DNA of 64,000 nucleotides from Orlajensenia flava (GTDB lineage: Bacteria > Actinomycetota > Actinomycetes > Actinomycetales > Microbacteriaceae). Positions within the stretch are counted from its first letter, which is position 1, and the number at the start of each line of letters is the position of its first letter. The notes below the pieces were generated by a model. The model was given only the letters and a program-made list of their open reading frames with translations, was not told where the DNA came from and did no database searches. The stretch lies in assembly GCF_004801905.1 (NCBI RefSeq), contig NZ_SSSN01000003.1:558001-622000 (forward strand). The letters run 5' to 3'. A program made the position numbers and the translations under genes. Shown here piece by piece: positions 9,448-19,461 of this stretch.

Positions 9448-10028
9448 CGTCCCAGCCTACGGGCGGCCCCCGACAGTCCGGCCGAGCGCTCGGCGGCGAG
9501 CCACGCCTTCTGCGCGGGCGTCATGGATGCGCCGTCGGTCGTCGTCGCGGCGACGGGCCCGGTGCGCCAGGCGTGGCAGATCGCGAGCGCCAGTGCGTCG
9601 GCGGCGTCGGCGGGCTTGGGCGGCGTGTCGAGCCCGAGGATGCGGGTGACCATCGCCGTCACCTGCTTCTTGTCGGCGCGACCGTATCCGGTGATGGCCG
9701 CCTTCACCTCGCTTGGAGTATGGAGTGCGACCGGGAGGGCCCGCTTGGCGGCGAGGTGCATGGCGACGCCCGAGATCTGCGCGGTACCCATGATGGTCGA
9801 CACGTCGCTCCGGGCGAAGACGCGCTCGAGCGCGACGGCCTGGGGACGGTGCTCATCGAGGATCGCCTCGAGCCCCTCGGCGATGCGGAGCAGCCGTTGC
9901 TCGATGGGCGCGTCGATCGGCGAGCGCAGTACGACGACGTCCACGAGCACGGCCGATCGGTCGCGCCCCACGTCCACGACGCCCACGCCGCAGCGGGTGA
10001 GACCGGGGTCGACGCCCAGCACCCGCAT
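9444..10028 (-). CDS. ruvC: Crossover junction endodeoxyribonuclease RuvC
   Basis: A 194-residue Holliday junction resolvase. The RNase H-like catalytic acids are present: Asp7 in [14 protein letters not shown], Glu in ALERVF, and the C-terminal DAADALALA pair. The ATG at 10028 gives the canonical N-terminus; the frame stays open upstream only as a shadow of yebC. The C-terminal ~25 residues (about 170-194) form a basic extension, common in actinobacterial RuvC. It lies eight bases downstream of yebC and overlaps ruvA by four. Confidence 0.96.
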   Translation of the reverse strand: MRVLGVDPGLTRCGVGVVDVGRDRSAVLVDVVVLRSPIDAPIEQRLLRIAEGLEAILDEHRPQAVALERVFARSDVSTIMGTAQISGVAMHLAAKRALPVALHTPSEVKAAITGYGRADKKQVTAMVTRILGLDTPPKPADAADALALAICHAWRTGPVAATTTDGASMTPAQKAWLAAERSAGLSGAARRLGR

Positions 10029-10036
10029 CCGCTGGT

Positions 10037-10798
10037 CTACTCGTCCGTCTCGAGCTCGGCCTGCACCTCGGGGGTCAGGTCGAAGTTGGAGTAGATGTTC
10101 TGCACGTCGTCGCTGTCCTCGAGGGCGTCGATGAGGCGGAAGATCTTGCGCGCGGTGTCGGCGTCGACCTCCACCTTGAGCGACGGGACGAAGGCGACGT
10201 CGGCCGAGTCGTAGTCGATGCCGGCCTCCTGCAGCGCGCTGCGGGTGGCGACCATGTCCGACGGATCGGTGAGCACCTCGAAGGTCTCGCCCTCGTCGGT
10301 CACCTCCTCGGCCCCGGCGTCGAGCACCGCGGTCAGGACGTCGTCCTCGGTGAGGCTGCCGTTCTGAGCGACGACGATGAGGCCCTTGCGGTGGAAGTTG
10401 TAAGCGACGCTGCCGGGGTCGGCCATCGTGCCGCCATTGCGCGTCATGGCGGTACGGACATCTGCGGCCGCACGGTTCTTGTTGTCGGTCAGACACTCGA
10501 CGAGCAGCGCCACGCCGTTGGGCCCGTAGCCCTCGTAGACGATCGTCGCGTAGTCGACCGACTCGCCGGTCAGGCCGGCGCCGCGCTTGATGGCGCGATC
10601 GATGTTCTCATTGGGAACCGAGGTCTTCTTGGCTTTCTGCACCGCGTCGACCAAGGTCGGATTTCCCGACATGTCGGCGCCGCCGATCTTGGCCGCCACC
10701 TCGATGTTCTTGATCAGCTTCGCGAACGACTTGGCACGGCGCGAGTCGATGATCGCCTTCTTGTGCTTGGTCGTGGCCCACTTGGAATGCCCGGACAT
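10037..10798 (-). CDS. YebC/PmpR family protein
   Basis: A 253-residue protein starting with the family signature [18 protein letters not shown] and containing VTVVAKIGG-like [29 protein letters not shown] and [14 protein letters not shown]. Members have been described as DNA-binding regulators and, more recently, as translation factors; the neighbourhood (ruvCAB) does not decide between them. A -10-like TAGAAT lies about 57 bases upstream and a 14-base palindrome sits in the leader, so transcription of the ruvCAB-secDF run probably begins here. Confidence 0.95.
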   Translation of the reverse strand: MSGHSKWATTKHKKAIIDSRRAKSFAKLIKNIEVAAKIGGADMSGNPTLVDAVQKAKKTSVPNENIDRAIKRGAGLTGESVDYATIVYEGYGPNGVALLVECLTDNKNRAAADVRTAMTRNGGTMADPGSVAYNFHRKGLIVVAQNGSLTEDDVLTAVLDAGAEEVTDEGETFEVLTDPSDMVATRSALQEAGIDYDSADVAFVPSLKVEVDADTARKIFRLIDALEDSDDVQNIYSNFDLTPEVQAELETDE

Positions 10799-10810
10799 AC
10801 CGCTCCTGTT

Positions 10811-10824
10811 TCGAAGATCTTCGA
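10811..10824. promoter_or_regulatory. 14-base perfect palindrome in the yebC leader
   Basis: TCGAAGATCTTCGA lies between the putative yebC -10 and its start codon. It resembles a LexA box in its outer bases but the arms are two bases too close for the actinobacterial TCGAAC-N4-GTTCGA consensus. Confidence 0.35.
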
Positions 10825-10854
10825 GCGGCGCATCGTGACCGCGCCGCCGCGACC

Positions 10855-10860
10855 ATTCTA
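10855..10860 (-). promoter_or_regulatory. Putative -10 element of yebC-ruvCAB
   Basis: TAGAAT on the minus strand, 56 bases before the yebC start and just downstream of the DUF1697 stop. No convincing -35 box at 17 bases. Confidence 0.4.
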
Positions 10861-10883
10861 GGTCAGGGCCCTGCGCATGCCCG

Positions 10884-11408
10884 TCAGGGCACGAGCTTTC
10901 GCAGCGTGCGCAGGTTGCGGTTGGTGGTCGACGAGCGGTACTTCGCCTTGCCCGCGACCTTCGAGAAGGCACTGTCGACGCCGACCGCTCGGCGGTTGTG
11001 CCAATACAGCACTCCGTCGCCGGAGGTCACCACGTCGTCGGCCGCATCGAGGTCGTCTGCCGCCGACAGCAGCTCCTCCAGCGAGCCGGCGTCCGAGGAG
11101 AACAGGACGTACGGATGCCATCCGTCCCGTTCGGCGTCGAAGGGGAACGCCTCGATGATCGCCTCGAGCTCCGCCAATGTCACGAGCACGATCCACGCCT
11201 CGTACCCGAACCGGTCTCCGAGCCCCTTCTCGATGCGCTTCTTGAGTGCGGCGGCGGTCGCGTCGGCATCGAAGCGCACGTTGCCGCTGGCCAGAACCGT
11301 CTTCACGTCCGCGAAGCCGAGTTCGGTGAACAGCGCCGCGAGGTCGACGGAGCGGATGGTGCGTCCGTTCACGTTCACACCCCGCAACAGGGCGATCCAG
11401 GTGGTCAT
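10884..11408 (-). CDS. DUF1697 domain-containing protein
   Basis: A 174-residue protein with the DUF1697 N-terminus [19 protein letters not shown], followed by [20 protein letters not shown] and the conserved C-terminal [28 protein letters not shown] (partly quoted: residues about 145-172). Function is unknown; the family is cytoplasmic and widespread. The ATG at 11408 matches the family start; the frame is open eight codons further but with no matching sequence. It lies on the minus strand between the MOSC gene and yebC with gaps of 114 and 85 bases, so it may be transcribed alone. Confidence 0.9.
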   Translation of the reverse strand: MTTWIALLRGVNVNGRTIRSVDLAALFTELGFADVKTVLASGNVRFDADATAAALKKRIEKGLGDRFGYEAWIVLVTLAELEAIIEAFPFDAERDGWHPYVLFSSDAGSLEELLSAADDLDAADDVVTSGDGVLYWHNRRAVGVDSAFSKVAGKAKYRSSTTNRNLRTLRKLVP

Positions 11409-11522
11409 GGCCCCATCCTGCCGCGAAAGCACGTCCTCTGCTCTGCGCCACTTCGTCGGCGTCCGCGCCGACCGAACTGGCGCGGAGGATGACGAACTGG
11501 CGCTGGATGGGGTGGCGCCGTG

Positions 11523-12077
11523 TCAGTGCGCCCGGAACACCTCGAGGATGCTCGGTGCCGCATCCGGAACGGAGACCACCTCGATGGGGTCGCCAGCCGC
11601 CACACGACCCCGCCGGATCACGCGCAGGTAGGCGCCCAGCCGGCCGGCCTCCCCGAAGCGCTTCACCCAGCCGCGTTCGTCCTCGCCGCCCACCCACCGG
11701 GCGAAGGTCCCGCACGGGTTTCGCGGCATCGTCACCTCCACCTCGACGGCGTAGGCGCCCGAGCCGATGCGCCAGCGTTCCCCGACGAGAGCGCCGTTGA
11801 CGTCGATGCCGGAAACCCGCAGGTTCTCGCCGAACCATCCGGGCGCGAGTTCCCGACCGAGCTCCGCCCCCCAGAAGTCGGCGTCCTCCTGCGCGTAGAC
11901 GTAGAGCGCCTTGTCCAGGCCGCCGTGATGCTTGCGGTCGACCTGGACGTCGCCGAAGAGTCCGTACGGGCCCACCTTCGCCAGCCCCCGCACGGGCACC
12001 TTGTCGATGCCGGTCACCCCGTTCCCGCGATCCTTCCGCAGGGCGCGCACCGCGCAGGCCGCGATGAGCTCAGGCAC
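11523..12077 (-). CDS. MOSC domain-containing protein
   Basis: A ~184-residue MOSC (MoCo sulfurase C-terminal) protein of the YiiM type. Features: GITGIDK-like GVTGIDKVPVRGLAKVGPYG, the metal-like VDRKHHGGLDKALYVYA, GWFGENLRVSG, and MPRNPCGTFARW with the conserved cysteine expected to carry persulfide sulfur. YiiM-like proteins reduce N-hydroxylated substrates via molybdenum cofactor; the substrate here is unknown. The GTG at 12077 overlaps the pdxT stop by eight bases and fits the family start; another start 10 codons upstream is possible. Coupling to pdxT suggests co-transcription with pdxST. Confidence 0.85.
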   Translation of the reverse strand: MPELIAACAVRALRKDRGNGVTGIDKVPVRGLAKVGPYGLFGDVQVDRKHHGGLDKALYVYAQEDADFWGAELGRELAPGWFGENLRVSGIDVNGALVGERWRIGSGAYAVEVEVTMPRNPCGTFARWVGGEDERGWVKRFGEAGRLGAYLRVIRRGRVAAGDPIEVVSVPDAAPSILEVFRAH

Positions 12078-12654
12078 GCGCCGCGACCTTGCCGAGGAAG
12101 TACTCATGGAACCGGTAGTCGCCAGTCACCTCGGGATGGAACGAGGTGCCCAGCAGGTTGCCCTGCTCGACGGCGACGCAGCGGCCGTCGGCGATGGTGG
12201 CCAGCGCCATCGCATTCGGGCCGACCGACTCGACGATCGGCGCACGGATGAACACCGCGTGCATCGGCTCGCCGCCGATCGCGGGGATGTCGAGGTCGGT
12301 CTCGAAGGAGTGGTTCTGCGAGCCGAACGCGTTGCGCCGCACGGCGACGTCGAGGCCACCGAGACTCTCCTGGCCCGCGATGGCGTCCAGCACGGTGTCG
12401 GCAAGCATGATGAGGCCCGCGCAGGTGCCGTAGACCGGCAGCCCGGAACGGATGGCGTCCCGCAGCGGACCGGCGAGGCCGAAGGTGCGAGCGAGCTTGT
12501 CCATGACGCTCGACTCGCCGCCCGGAATCACCAGGCCGGCGACCTCCGGGAGTTCCTCGGCGCGTCGCACGTGCACGACATCCGCGCCCAGGGTGCGCAG
12601 CACGTGAGCGTGCTCGCGGAAGTCGCCCTGCAGCGCGAGGACGCCGACCTTCAT
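12070..12654 (-). CDS. pdxT: Pyridoxal 5'-phosphate synthase glutaminase subunit PdxT
   Basis: A 194-residue class I glutaminase that hydrolyses glutamine and channels ammonia to PdxS. It shows KVGVLALQGDFREHAHVL at the N-terminus, the glycine-rich PGGESSVM, the nucleophile cysteine in YGTCAGLIMLA and the C-terminal His-Glu in FHPEVTGDYRFHEYFL. It lies 24 bases downstream of pdxS, and the two form the DXP-independent vitamin B6 pathway. Confidence 0.97.
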   Translation of the reverse strand: MKVGVLALQGDFREHAHVLRTLGADVVHVRRAEELPEVAGLVIPGGESSVMDKLARTFGLAGPLRDAIRSGLPVYGTCAGLIMLADTVLDAIAGQESLGGLDVAVRRNAFGSQNHSFETDLDIPAIGGEPMHAVFIRAPIVESVGPNAMALATIADGRCVAVEQGNLLGTSFHPEVTGDYRFHEYFLGKVAARA

Positions 12655-12678
12655 CGGGACCGGATCACGGACGGTGAC

Positions 12679-13581
12679 TTACCAGCCGCGCTCGGCGAGC
12701 CGGTGCGGCGCCGCGAGGTCGGTCACGTTGATGCCCACCATCGCCTCGCCGAGACCGCGCGAGACCTCCGCGATGACGGAGGCGTCATCGTAGAACGTGG
12801 TCGCCTTGACGACCGCGGCCGCGCGCTGGGCGGGGTTGCCCGACTTGAAGATGCCCGAGCCGACGAACACGCCGTCTGCTCCGAGCTGCATCATCATGGC
12901 GGCGTCCGCTGGAGTGGCCACGCCACCGGCAGTGAACAGCACGACGGGAAGCTTGCCGGTCTCGGCGACCTCGACGACGAGGTCGTACGGTGCTTGCAGC
13001 TCCTTGGCGGCGACGTACAGCTCGTCCTTCGACATGGCGGAGAGGGCGGCGATCTCGCTCTTGATCTTGCGGATGTGCTTGGTGGCCTCCGAGACATCGC
13101 CCGTGCCGGCCTCGCCCTTCGAGCGGATCATCGCTGCGCCCTCGTTGATGCGGCGCAGCGCCTCGCCGAGGTTGGTCGCTCCGCACACGAACGGCGTGTT
13201 GAAGTTCCACTTGTCGATGTGGTTGACGTAGTCGGCGGGGCTCAGCACCTCGGACTCGTCGATGTAGTCCACGTCGAGCGCCTGAAGCACCTGCGCCTCG
13301 ACGAAGTGGCCGATGCGCGCCTTCGCCATGACGGGGATGGAGACCTCGGCGATGATCGCCTCGATGAGGTCGGGGTCGCTCATGCGGGCGACGCCTCCCT
13401 GCGAACGGATGTCGGCCGGCACGCGCTCGAGCGCCATGACGGCGACAGCGCCGGCGTCCTCGGCGATGCGGGCCTGTTCTGCGGTGACGACGTCCATGAT
13501 GACGCCGCCCTTGAGCATCTCGGCGAGTCCGCGCTTGACGCGGCTCGAGCCGAACTGCTCGCTGGAAGTGCTTTCGGTCAT
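12679..13581 (-). CDS. pdxS: Pyridoxal 5'-phosphate synthase lyase subunit PdxS
   Basis: A 300-residue (beta/alpha)8 synthase that builds PLP from ribose 5-phosphate, glyceraldehyde 3-phosphate and ammonia supplied by PdxT. It contains [36 protein letters not shown], the lysine-bearing [10 protein letters not shown], and [15 protein letters not shown] plus [16 protein letters not shown] for phosphate binding. The ATG at 13581 is preferred to a TTG three codons upstream. A -10-like TAGAAT lies only eight bases before the ATG, so the mRNA may be leaderless. Confidence 0.97.
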   Translation of the reverse strand: MTESTSSEQFGSSRVKRGLAEMLKGGVIMDVVTAEQARIAEDAGAVAVMALERVPADIRSQGGVARMSDPDLIEAIIAEVSIPVMAKARIGHFVEAQVLQALDVDYIDESEVLSPADYVNHIDKWNFNTPFVCGATNLGEALRRINEGAAMIRSKGEAGTGDVSEATKHIRKIKSEIAALSAMSKDELYVAAKELQAPYDLVVEVAETGKLPVVLFTAGGVATPADAAMMMQLGADGVFVGSGIFKSGNPAQRAAAVVKATTFYDDASVIAEVSRGLGEAMVGINVTDLAAPHRLAERGW

Positions 13582-13589
13582 AAGCACCA

Positions 13590-13595
13590 ATTCTA
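13590..13595 (-). promoter_or_regulatory. Putative -10 element of pdxS (leaderless arrangement)
   Basis: TAGAAT on the minus strand ends eight bases before the pdxS ATG, which places the likely transcription start at or next to the initiation codon. The 77-base gap to divergent pdxY carries no other obvious site. Confidence 0.4.
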
Positions 13596-13658
13596 TTCGC
13601 CGTCGGGAGCTGCTGAGACCGCAGCGTCGATCGGCGACGCACGTGGGAACATCGAGGA

Positions 13659-14510
13659 GTGATCATCCTCTCGATCCAGTCCGCCGTCGCCTATGGTCAC
13701 GTCGGCAACTCGGCCGCCGTCTTCCCCCTGCAGCGCATCGGTGTCGAGGTGGTGCCCGTGTACACGGTCAACTTCTCCAATCACACCGGCTACGGCGCCT
13801 GGCGCGGTCCCGTGATCAGCGCCGACGACGTCGCCGCGGTGCTCACCGGCATCGAGGAGCGCGGCGTGTTCCCCCGGATCGACGCCATCCTCTCGGGTTA
13901 CCAGGGAAGCGCGGGCATCGCGGCTGTCATCGTCGACGCGGTAGCTCGCGTCAAGGCGGCGAACCCGGATGCCGTGTACTCCTGCGATCCCGTGATGGGC
14001 AACGCGAGGTCCGGGTGCTTCGTGGCTCCCGAGATCCCCGTGCTCCTGCGGGACGTGGTGGTTCCCGTGGCTGACATCATCACCCCCAACCAGTTCGAAC
14101 TCGGCTACCTCACGGGCACCGAGCCCGACACCCTCGAGTCGACCCTCGCATCCGTCGACCTCGCGCGGGAGATGGGCCCGAGCACCGTCCTCGTCACGAG
14201 CGTCGAGCGCCCCGATCGGGAGGGCGGCACCATCGAGATGCTCGCGGTCGACGACGACGGCGCCTGGATCGTGCAGACTCCGCTGCTCCCGCTGAAGGCG
14301 AACGGATCGGGCGACGTGACCGCCGCCCTCTTCACCGCGCATCTGCGACGCAGCGGGGACGCAGCGGATGCGCTGGCCAGAACCGCTTCCAGCGTCTTCG
14401 ACTTGCTCGCCCGCACGCACGAATCCGGCGACCGCGAACTGCGCCTGGTCGAGTCGCAGGAGTTCTACGCGGATCCGAGGATGCAGTTCACGGCGCGTCA
14501 GGTGCGCTGA
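13659..14510 (+). CDS. pdxY: Pyridoxal kinase PdxY
   Basis: A 283-residue ribokinase-fold enzyme that phosphorylates pyridoxal in the salvage route to PLP. The N-terminus [24 protein letters not shown] is the family signature, followed by [27 protein letters not shown] and the anion-hole/catalytic [14 protein letters not shown]. The GTG start at 13659 is set by the conserved N-terminus, although a GAGGA sequence abuts it too closely to be an ideal ribosome-binding site. It is divergent from pdxST, so salvage and synthesis genes share an intergenic region. Confidence 0.94.
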   Translation: MIILSIQSAVAYGHVGNSAAVFPLQRIGVEVVPVYTVNFSNHTGYGAWRGPVISADDVAAVLTGIEERGVFPRIDAILSGYQGSAGIAAVIVDAVARVKAANPDAVYSCDPVMGNARSGCFVAPEIPVLLRDVVVPVADIITPNQFELGYLTGTEPDTLESTLASVDLAREMGPSTVLVTSVERPDREGGTIEMLAVDDDGAWIVQTPLLPLKANGSGDVTAALFTAHLRRSGDAADALARTASSVFDLLARTHESGDRELRLVESQEFYADPRMQFTARQVR

Positions 14511-15090
14511 GGGAACCGGCGTCCGCCGCACGCGGCCACGCGTCGGCGATCGCCTGCCGCGTCTCGCCCAGCAGTCGCGGGATCGCCTTGGTCTCCGCAA
14601 TGATCGGGAAGAAGTTGGCATCCGTCGCCCAGCGCGGAACGACATGCTGGTGCAGGTGGTCGGCAACGCCCGCGCCCGCCACGCGACCCTGATTCATGCC
14701 GATGTTGAAGCCGTCGCATCCGGAGATCTCACGGATGACCCTCATGGCCGTCTGGGTCAGCGAAGCCATCTCCGCCACCTCCTCGGCCGTGGCGTCGTCG
14801 TAGAGGGCGACGTGGCGATACGGGCAGACGAGCAGGTGACCGCTGTTGTAGGGGAACAGGTTCAGCAGCGCGTACGCGAACTCGCCCCGCGCCACGATGA
14901 GGGCCTTCTCGTCGTCCATCTTCGGCGCAGCGCAGAACGGGCAGCTCTCCTCGTGCGGGCCGGGCCCGGCCTCGATGTAGACCATGCGATGCGGCGTCCA
15001 CAGCCGCTGAAAGGCATCCGGAACCGCGGCGAAGTCCCCTGAGTGCTCGATCGGAACGCCGGGGAACTCTCCCCCGGGGTCCAGCGTCAC
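14488..15090 (-). CDS. HIT family protein (AP4A-hydrolase-like)
   Basis: A 200-residue histidine-triad protein. The catalytic motif HLHQHVV (in [12 protein letters not shown]) is intact; upstream are [21 protein letters not shown] with a CxxC pair and [20 protein letters not shown]. Actinobacterial members hydrolyse or phosphorylyse dinucleotide polyphosphates such as AP4A. The GTG start overlaps the thrS stop in a GTGA, so it is translated with thrS, which itself makes AP4A as a side product; this linkage is conserved in actinobacteria. Its 3' end overlaps pdxY by 23 bases in convergent orientation. Confidence 0.93.
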   Translation of the reverse strand: MTLDPGGEFPGVPIEHSGDFAAVPDAFQRLWTPHRMVYIEAGPGPHEESCPFCAAPKMDDEKALIVARGEFAYALLNLFPYNSGHLLVCPYRHVALYDDATAEEVAEMASLTQTAMRVIREISGCDGFNIGMNQGRVAGAGVADHLHQHVVPRWATDANFFPIIAETKAIPRLLGETRQAIADAWPRAADAGSLSAPDAP

Positions 15091-17030
15091 AGTTCTCCGG
15101 CTGTCGTGACCTGCGCACGGCTGTCGATGACGGCTCGGATCCGCTCGATCGCCTGCGCGACGGGCACCCCGTTCTCGGTCGTCCCGTCGCGGAATCTGAA
15201 CGACACCGCACCAGCCTCCCGGTCCTTCTCCCCCGCGATCAGCAGGAAGGGGACCCTCTGCAGGGTGTGGGTGCGGATCTTCTTCTGCATGCGGTCGTCG
15301 CTGAGATCCATCTCGGAACGGATGCCGGCGCCCTGCAACTGGCGCACCACGTCGGCGAGGTAGTCCGCGTACTCTTCCGCCACGGGGATGCCCACCACCT
15401 GCACCGGCGCGAGCCACACGGGGAAGGCGCCGGCGTAGTGCTCGGTGAGCACGCCGAAGAAGCGCTCGATGGAGCCGAACTTGGCCGAGTGGATCATCAC
15501 GGGCTGTTGGTGACTGCCGTCCGATGCCGTGTACTCCAGGCCGAAGCCCTTCGGCTGGTTGAAGTCGTACTGGATCGTCGACATCTGCCAGGTGCGGCCG
15601 ATGGCATCCCGCGCCTGCACGGAGATCTTCGGCCCGTAGAAGGCGGCGCCACCGGGATCGGGCACCAGCTCGAGGCCGGATCGCTCTGCGACATCGCGCA
15701 GCACCGACGTCGCGTTCTCCCACTCCTCGTCGGTTCCGATGAACTTGTCGGAACCGTCACGGGTGGACAGCTCGAGGTAGAAGTCCTCGAGGCCGAAGTC
15801 GCGCAGCAGTCCGAGCACGAAGTCCAGCAGGTGCTGGATCTCGCCCGGCGCCTGCTCGGGAGTCACGTAGCTGTGGGAGTCATCCTGGGTGAGGCCGCGC
15901 ACGCGGGTGAGACCCTGTACGACGCCCGACTTCTCGTAGCGATAGACCGTGCCGAACTCGAAGAACCGCAGCGGGAGCTCGCGATAGGAGCGCGCTCGCG
16001 AGCGGTAGATGAGGTTCTGCATGGGACAGTTCATCGCCTTGAGGTAGTACTCGCTGTTCTCGAGCTCCATCGGCGGGAACATGGTGTCCTTGTAGTACGG
16101 CAGGTGGCCGCTCAACTCGAACACGTGGCCCTTGGTGATGTGCGGGGTCGATACGTACTGGAAGCCCTCCTCGATGTGACGGCGACGGACGTAGTCCTCC
16201 ATCTCGCGCTTGATCACACCGCCCTTGGGGTGGAAGACGGGCAGGCCCGATCCGATCTCCTCGGGAAAGCTGAACAGGTCGAGTTCGGCGCCCAACTTGC
16301 GGTGGTCGCGGCGCGCGGCCTCCTCGAGCCGGAACTTGTAGTCCCGGAGTTCGTCCTTACTGGGCCATGCGGTGCCATAGATGCGCTGCAGCTGCTTGTT
16401 CTTCTCGCTGCCGCGCCAATACGCCGCTGCGACGCGCGTGAGTGAGAACCCGTTGCCGATCTGCCGGGTGCTCGGCAGGTGCGGGCCGCGGCACAGGTCC
16501 TTCCACACCGTCTCACCGGTCTTCGGGTCGACGTTGTCGTAGATGGTCAGCTCGCTGCCGCCCACCTCGACCGACTCGCTCTCCTCGAACTGCTCGGTGC
16601 CGCTCTCGTGACCCTTTAGCCCGATGAGCTCGAGCTTGTACGGCTCGTCAGCCAGTTCGGCGCGCGCTTCCTCATCCGTCACGACGCGGCGAACGAAGCG
16701 CTGACCGGAACGGATGATGCGCTCCATCGCCTTCTCAAGCGCCTTGAAGTCCTCCGTGCTGAACGGCTCCGCCACGTCGAAGTCGTAGTAGAAACCGTCG
16801 GTGATCGGCGGTCCGATGCCGAGCTTCGCGTCGGGATTGATCGATTGGACGGCCTGCGCCAGAACGTGGGCGGCACTGTGACGGAGGATGCTCAGCCCAT
16901 CGGCGGAATCGATCGTCACGGGCTCGGCGGTGTCCTCATCCGTCACCGTGACCGCGAGGTCCTTCAACTCGCCGTTGACGCGCATCGCGACAACGGAACG
17001 GTCGGTGAACAGCTCGAAACCGTCGACCAA
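15087..17030 (-). CDS. thrS: Threonine--tRNA ligase
   Basis: A 647-residue class II synthetase. The N-terminal TGS-like region ([14 protein letters not shown]) leads into the editing domain with HSAAHVLAQ and [14 protein letters not shown]. The catalytic core has the zinc cysteine in MNCPMQN, motif 2 [12 protein letters not shown], the zinc histidines in QDDSHSY and MIHSAKFGS, and the anticodon-binding domain near the end ([13 protein letters not shown]). The TTG start at 17030 is chosen because AAGGAG lies nine bases upstream, an in-frame TGA precedes it, and no ATG or GTG is available. HIT gene follows by GTGA overlap. Confidence 0.97.
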   Translation of the reverse strand: MVDGFELFTDRSVVAMRVNGELKDLAVTVTDEDTAEPVTIDSADGLSILRHSAAHVLAQAVQSINPDAKLGIGPPITDGFYYDFDVAEPFSTEDFKALEKAMERIIRSGQRFVRRVVTDEEARAELADEPYKLELIGLKGHESGTEQFEESESVEVGGSELTIYDNVDPKTGETVWKDLCRGPHLPSTRQIGNGFSLTRVAAAYWRGSEKNKQLQRIYGTAWPSKDELRDYKFRLEEAARRDHRKLGAELDLFSFPEEIGSGLPVFHPKGGVIKREMEDYVRRRHIEEGFQYVSTPHITKGHVFELSGHLPYYKDTMFPPMELENSEYYLKAMNCPMQNLIYRSRARSYRELPLRFFEFGTVYRYEKSGVVQGLTRVRGLTQDDSHSYVTPEQAPGEIQHLLDFVLGLLRDFGLEDFYLELSTRDGSDKFIGTDEEWENATSVLRDVAERSGLELVPDPGGAAFYGPKISVQARDAIGRTWQMSTIQYDFNQPKGFGLEYTASDGSHQQPVMIHSAKFGSIERFFGVLTEHYAGAFPVWLAPVQVVGIPVAEEYADYLADVVRQLQGAGIRSEMDLSDDRMQKKIRTHTLQRVPFLLIAGEKDREAGAVSFRFRDGTTENGVPVAQAIERIRAVIDSRAQVTTAGEL

Positions 17031-17333
17031 TTCGATCCACTCCTTGGGGTTCTCGGGGATGCATCAAGCCTAGTCGGGCGGCCGCTGGCGCCCGGACTGG
17101 CCGAGGGTGCCGCCGGAGTGTTCAGGCGCGTCATCGCATCTGCAAGATAGCCGGCGTGCTTGCGCAAGATCCGACAGGCTCGTCTTGAATTTCGCAATAA
17201 GTGAATATTTCATAGATATTTCTTCGCATCCTCTTGTGTGGCTCGAAGAGTCGGTCCTATGGTCGGCACAGTCTCGGGTGCCCGGCGCCGCGAGTGTGCA
17301 ATGACGTACACCTCCATGAGAAACGAGTCGACG
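17031..17333. other. Intergenic region between thrS and the GH87 gene
   Basis: About 300 bases without a gene, separating divergent thrS and the glucanase gene. The part near 17190-17230 is unusually AT-rich and repeats ATATTTC twice (around 17206-17222), and CTTGCGCAAG (17159-17168) is a perfect 10-base palindrome of the type bound by LacI-family regulators. These are candidates for the glucanase promoter and operator; no firm -35/-10 pair could be assigned. Confidence 0.35.
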
Positions 17334-19400
17334 ATGACACGAGCACGGCCCACGACCGATGACGTCCGCCCCCGGACGAGATGGCGCACCGCCGCCACCA
17401 TTGCGGCGAGCGCCGCCGTGACGGTGGCGATGACGATGACGGGAGCCGGCGCGGCGATCGCCGCCCAGCCGTCGGCGCCGCCCACTCCGGTCACCCGCGC
17501 AGCGATCTCCCCCGCACTCAGCGAGGGCCGCGGTGCGGCAGTGAACTTCGTCGAGCAGGAGGCCGAGAACGCCGTGACGACGGGAACCGCGGTCGGCCCG
17601 GACCGCACCGCCTACAGCTTGGCCGCCGAGGCCTCCGGCAGGCAGGCCGTCAGACTCACCGGCGGCCAGTACGTCGAGTTCACCCTCCCGAAGGCGGCCA
17701 ACGCCATCAGCGTGCGCTACAGCATCCCCGACGCCGCGACGGGAGGCGGCATCACCTCGCCGCTGACGGTCTCGGTGAACGGAGGCGGCGCGCGCACGAT
17801 GAACCTCACCTCCAAGTACTCCTGGCTCTACAACCAGTACCCGTTCAGCAACGACCCGAACGCCGGGCTGCTGCACGCGGACTGGTGGATCACCGAGTGC
17901 GGCTGCGTGCCGGCCGCCACGACGCCGACTCCGGTCATCTCGACTCCGTTCCGGCCGATGCACTTCTACGACGAGCAGCGCCTGCTCCTCGGCCGCACCT
18001 ACCGAGCGGGCGACACCGTGCGACTCACGATGCCCGCCAACGCAGCAGCAGCGTGGACCATCATCGACCTGCTCGACTCGCAGCAGGTCGGACTGCCCAC
18101 CGTCAAGCTGCTGGCATCCAACGTGCTCGCGTTCCACGCCGACCCGTTCGGCAAGCGCGATTCCGCGGACGCGTTCGACAAGGCGATCGCTTTCGCGAAG
18201 AGGCACCACCTCACTGTCTACGTCCCGCCGGGCGTCTACACGGTCGACCGTCACATCATCGTCGACGACGTCACGATCCAGGGCGCAGGCAACTGGTACA
18301 CCGTCATCCGCGGAGACGAGGTCGCACTGGCCACCCCTGCCGCCGACGGCTCGGTGCACACCGGAGTCGGCTTCTACGGCAAGGATGCGGCCGATGGCGG
18401 AAGCCGCAACGTGCACCTGTCGGGCTTCACCATCCGCGGGGACGTTCGAGAGCGCATAGACACCGACCAGGTCAACGGCATCGGCGGCGCTCTCAGCGAC
18501 TCGACCATCGACGGTCTCTACATCCAGCACACCAAGGTGGGCATCTGGTTGGACGGGCCGATGGACGGCCTGAAGGTCTCCAACACGACGATCGTCGACC
18601 AGATCGCCGACGGCGTGAACTTCCACACCGGCGTCACGAACTCCAGCGTCTCCAACTCCTTCATCCGCAACACCGGCGATGACGGCCTAGCGATGTGGAG
18701 CGAAGGGACCGCCGACGCGAACAACGTCTTCGACCACAACACCGTGCAGACGCCGACACTGGCCAACGGCATCGCCATCTACGGCGGCACCGACAACACG
18801 GTGTCGAACAACCTGGTCGCCGACCCCATCCGCGAGGGAAGCGGGCTGCACGTCGGATCGCGATTCGGCGCGACGGCCTTCACCGGCTCGCTCCACATCA
18901 CGGACAACACCACCGTGCGTGCCGGTACCTACGAGTTGAACTGGAACATCGGGCTCGGCGCCATCTGGTTCTTCGCCCTCGAGAAGAACATCGATGCCGA
19001 CATCGAAGTCACCGGTGACCACTACCTCGACAGCACCTACAACGCGATCATGGTGGTGGCGGACTGGCCGGTGAAGGATCTCTACTCCGTCACGAACCTG
19101 CACTTCCGAGACGTCCAGGTCGATGGGACGGGTACGTCGGTGCTGAGCGCGAGGGCTGCCGGTACGGCAACGTTCGACAACGTGGACGCCCGCAACGTCG
19201 GCGCCGTCGGCGTCAACAACTGCGGAACGTTCCACTTCACCCCCGCCGGCTCCGAGTTCTCGCTCAGCGGTTCCGGCAACGACGGTGGGGGCACGACGGG
19301 GCCGTGGTTCGCGTCGTGGGAGCTCCCCAACACCATCACCTGCGACGATCGACCCCCGGTGGTCGCGCCGCCCGCGCCGTCGCCGTGGATCCAGCCCTAG
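17334..19400 (+). CDS. Secreted GH87-type alpha-1,3-glucanase (mycodextranase-like)
   Basis: A ~688-residue exported protein. A signal peptide (about 1-44; basic RPRTRWRTAATIAASAA, then a hydrophobic stretch ending AIAAQ) is followed by a carbohydrate-binding-like beta-sandwich (about 75-250; EAENAVTTG, GQYVEFTLP) and a right-handed beta-helix (about 260-650) with PPGVYTV, FHTGVTNSSVSNSFIRNT and GDDGLAMWSE, which I recall as characteristic of GH87 enzymes. Expected to cut alpha-1,3-glucan of fungal walls or dental mutan outside the cell. Starts at 17301 and 17316 are also possible. It faces the mannosidase/symporter genes, suggesting a shared glycan-use locus. Confidence 0.8.
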   Translation: MTRARPTTDDVRPRTRWRTAATIAASAAVTVAMTMTGAGAAIAAQPSAPPTPVTRAAISPALSEGRGAAVNFVEQEAENAVTTGTAVGPDRTAYSLAAEASGRQAVRLTGGQYVEFTLPKAANAISVRYSIPDAATGGGITSPLTVSVNGGGARTMNLTSKYSWLYNQYPFSNDPNAGLLHADWWITECGCVPAATTPTPVISTPFRPMHFYDEQRLLLGRTYRAGDTVRLTMPANAAAAWTIIDLLDSQQVGLPTVKLLASNVLAFHADPFGKRDSADAFDKAIAFAKRHHLTVYVPPGVYTVDRHIIVDDVTIQGAGNWYTVIRGDEVALATPAADGSVHTGVGFYGKDAADGGSRNVHLSGFTIRGDVRERIDTDQVNGIGGALSDSTIDGLYIQHTKVGIWLDGPMDGLKVSNTTIVDQIADGVNFHTGVTNSSVSNSFIRNTGDDGLAMWSEGTADANNVFDHNTVQTPTLANGIAIYGGTDNTVSNNLVADPIREGSGLHVGSRFGATAFTGSLHITDNTTVRAGTYELNWNIGLGAIWFFALEKNIDADIEVTGDHYLDSTYNAIMVVADWPVKDLYSVTNLHFRDVQVDGTGTSVLSARAAGTATFDNVDARNVGAVGVNNCGTFHFTPAGSEFSLSGSGNDGGGTTGPWFASWELPNTITCDDRPPVVAPPAPSPWIQP

Positions 19401-19413
19401 GCGACGGATGCGC

Positions 19414-19444
19414 GACGCGGGACTCCTCATCGGGGTCCCGCGTC
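19414..19444. terminator. Bidirectional terminator hairpin
   Basis: GACGCGGGAC pairs perfectly with GTCCCGCGTC around an 11-base loop, between the convergent GH87 and YegP-like genes. No clear T-tract on either side. Confidence 0.5.
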
Positions 19445-19461
19445 GTCCGCGTCGGTCCGCC

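Noticed and set aside
10811-10824. TCGAAGATCTTCGA as a canonical LexA box
   Set aside because: Arms are separated by two, not four bases, and the inner bases differ, so it is kept only as an unexplained palindrome.
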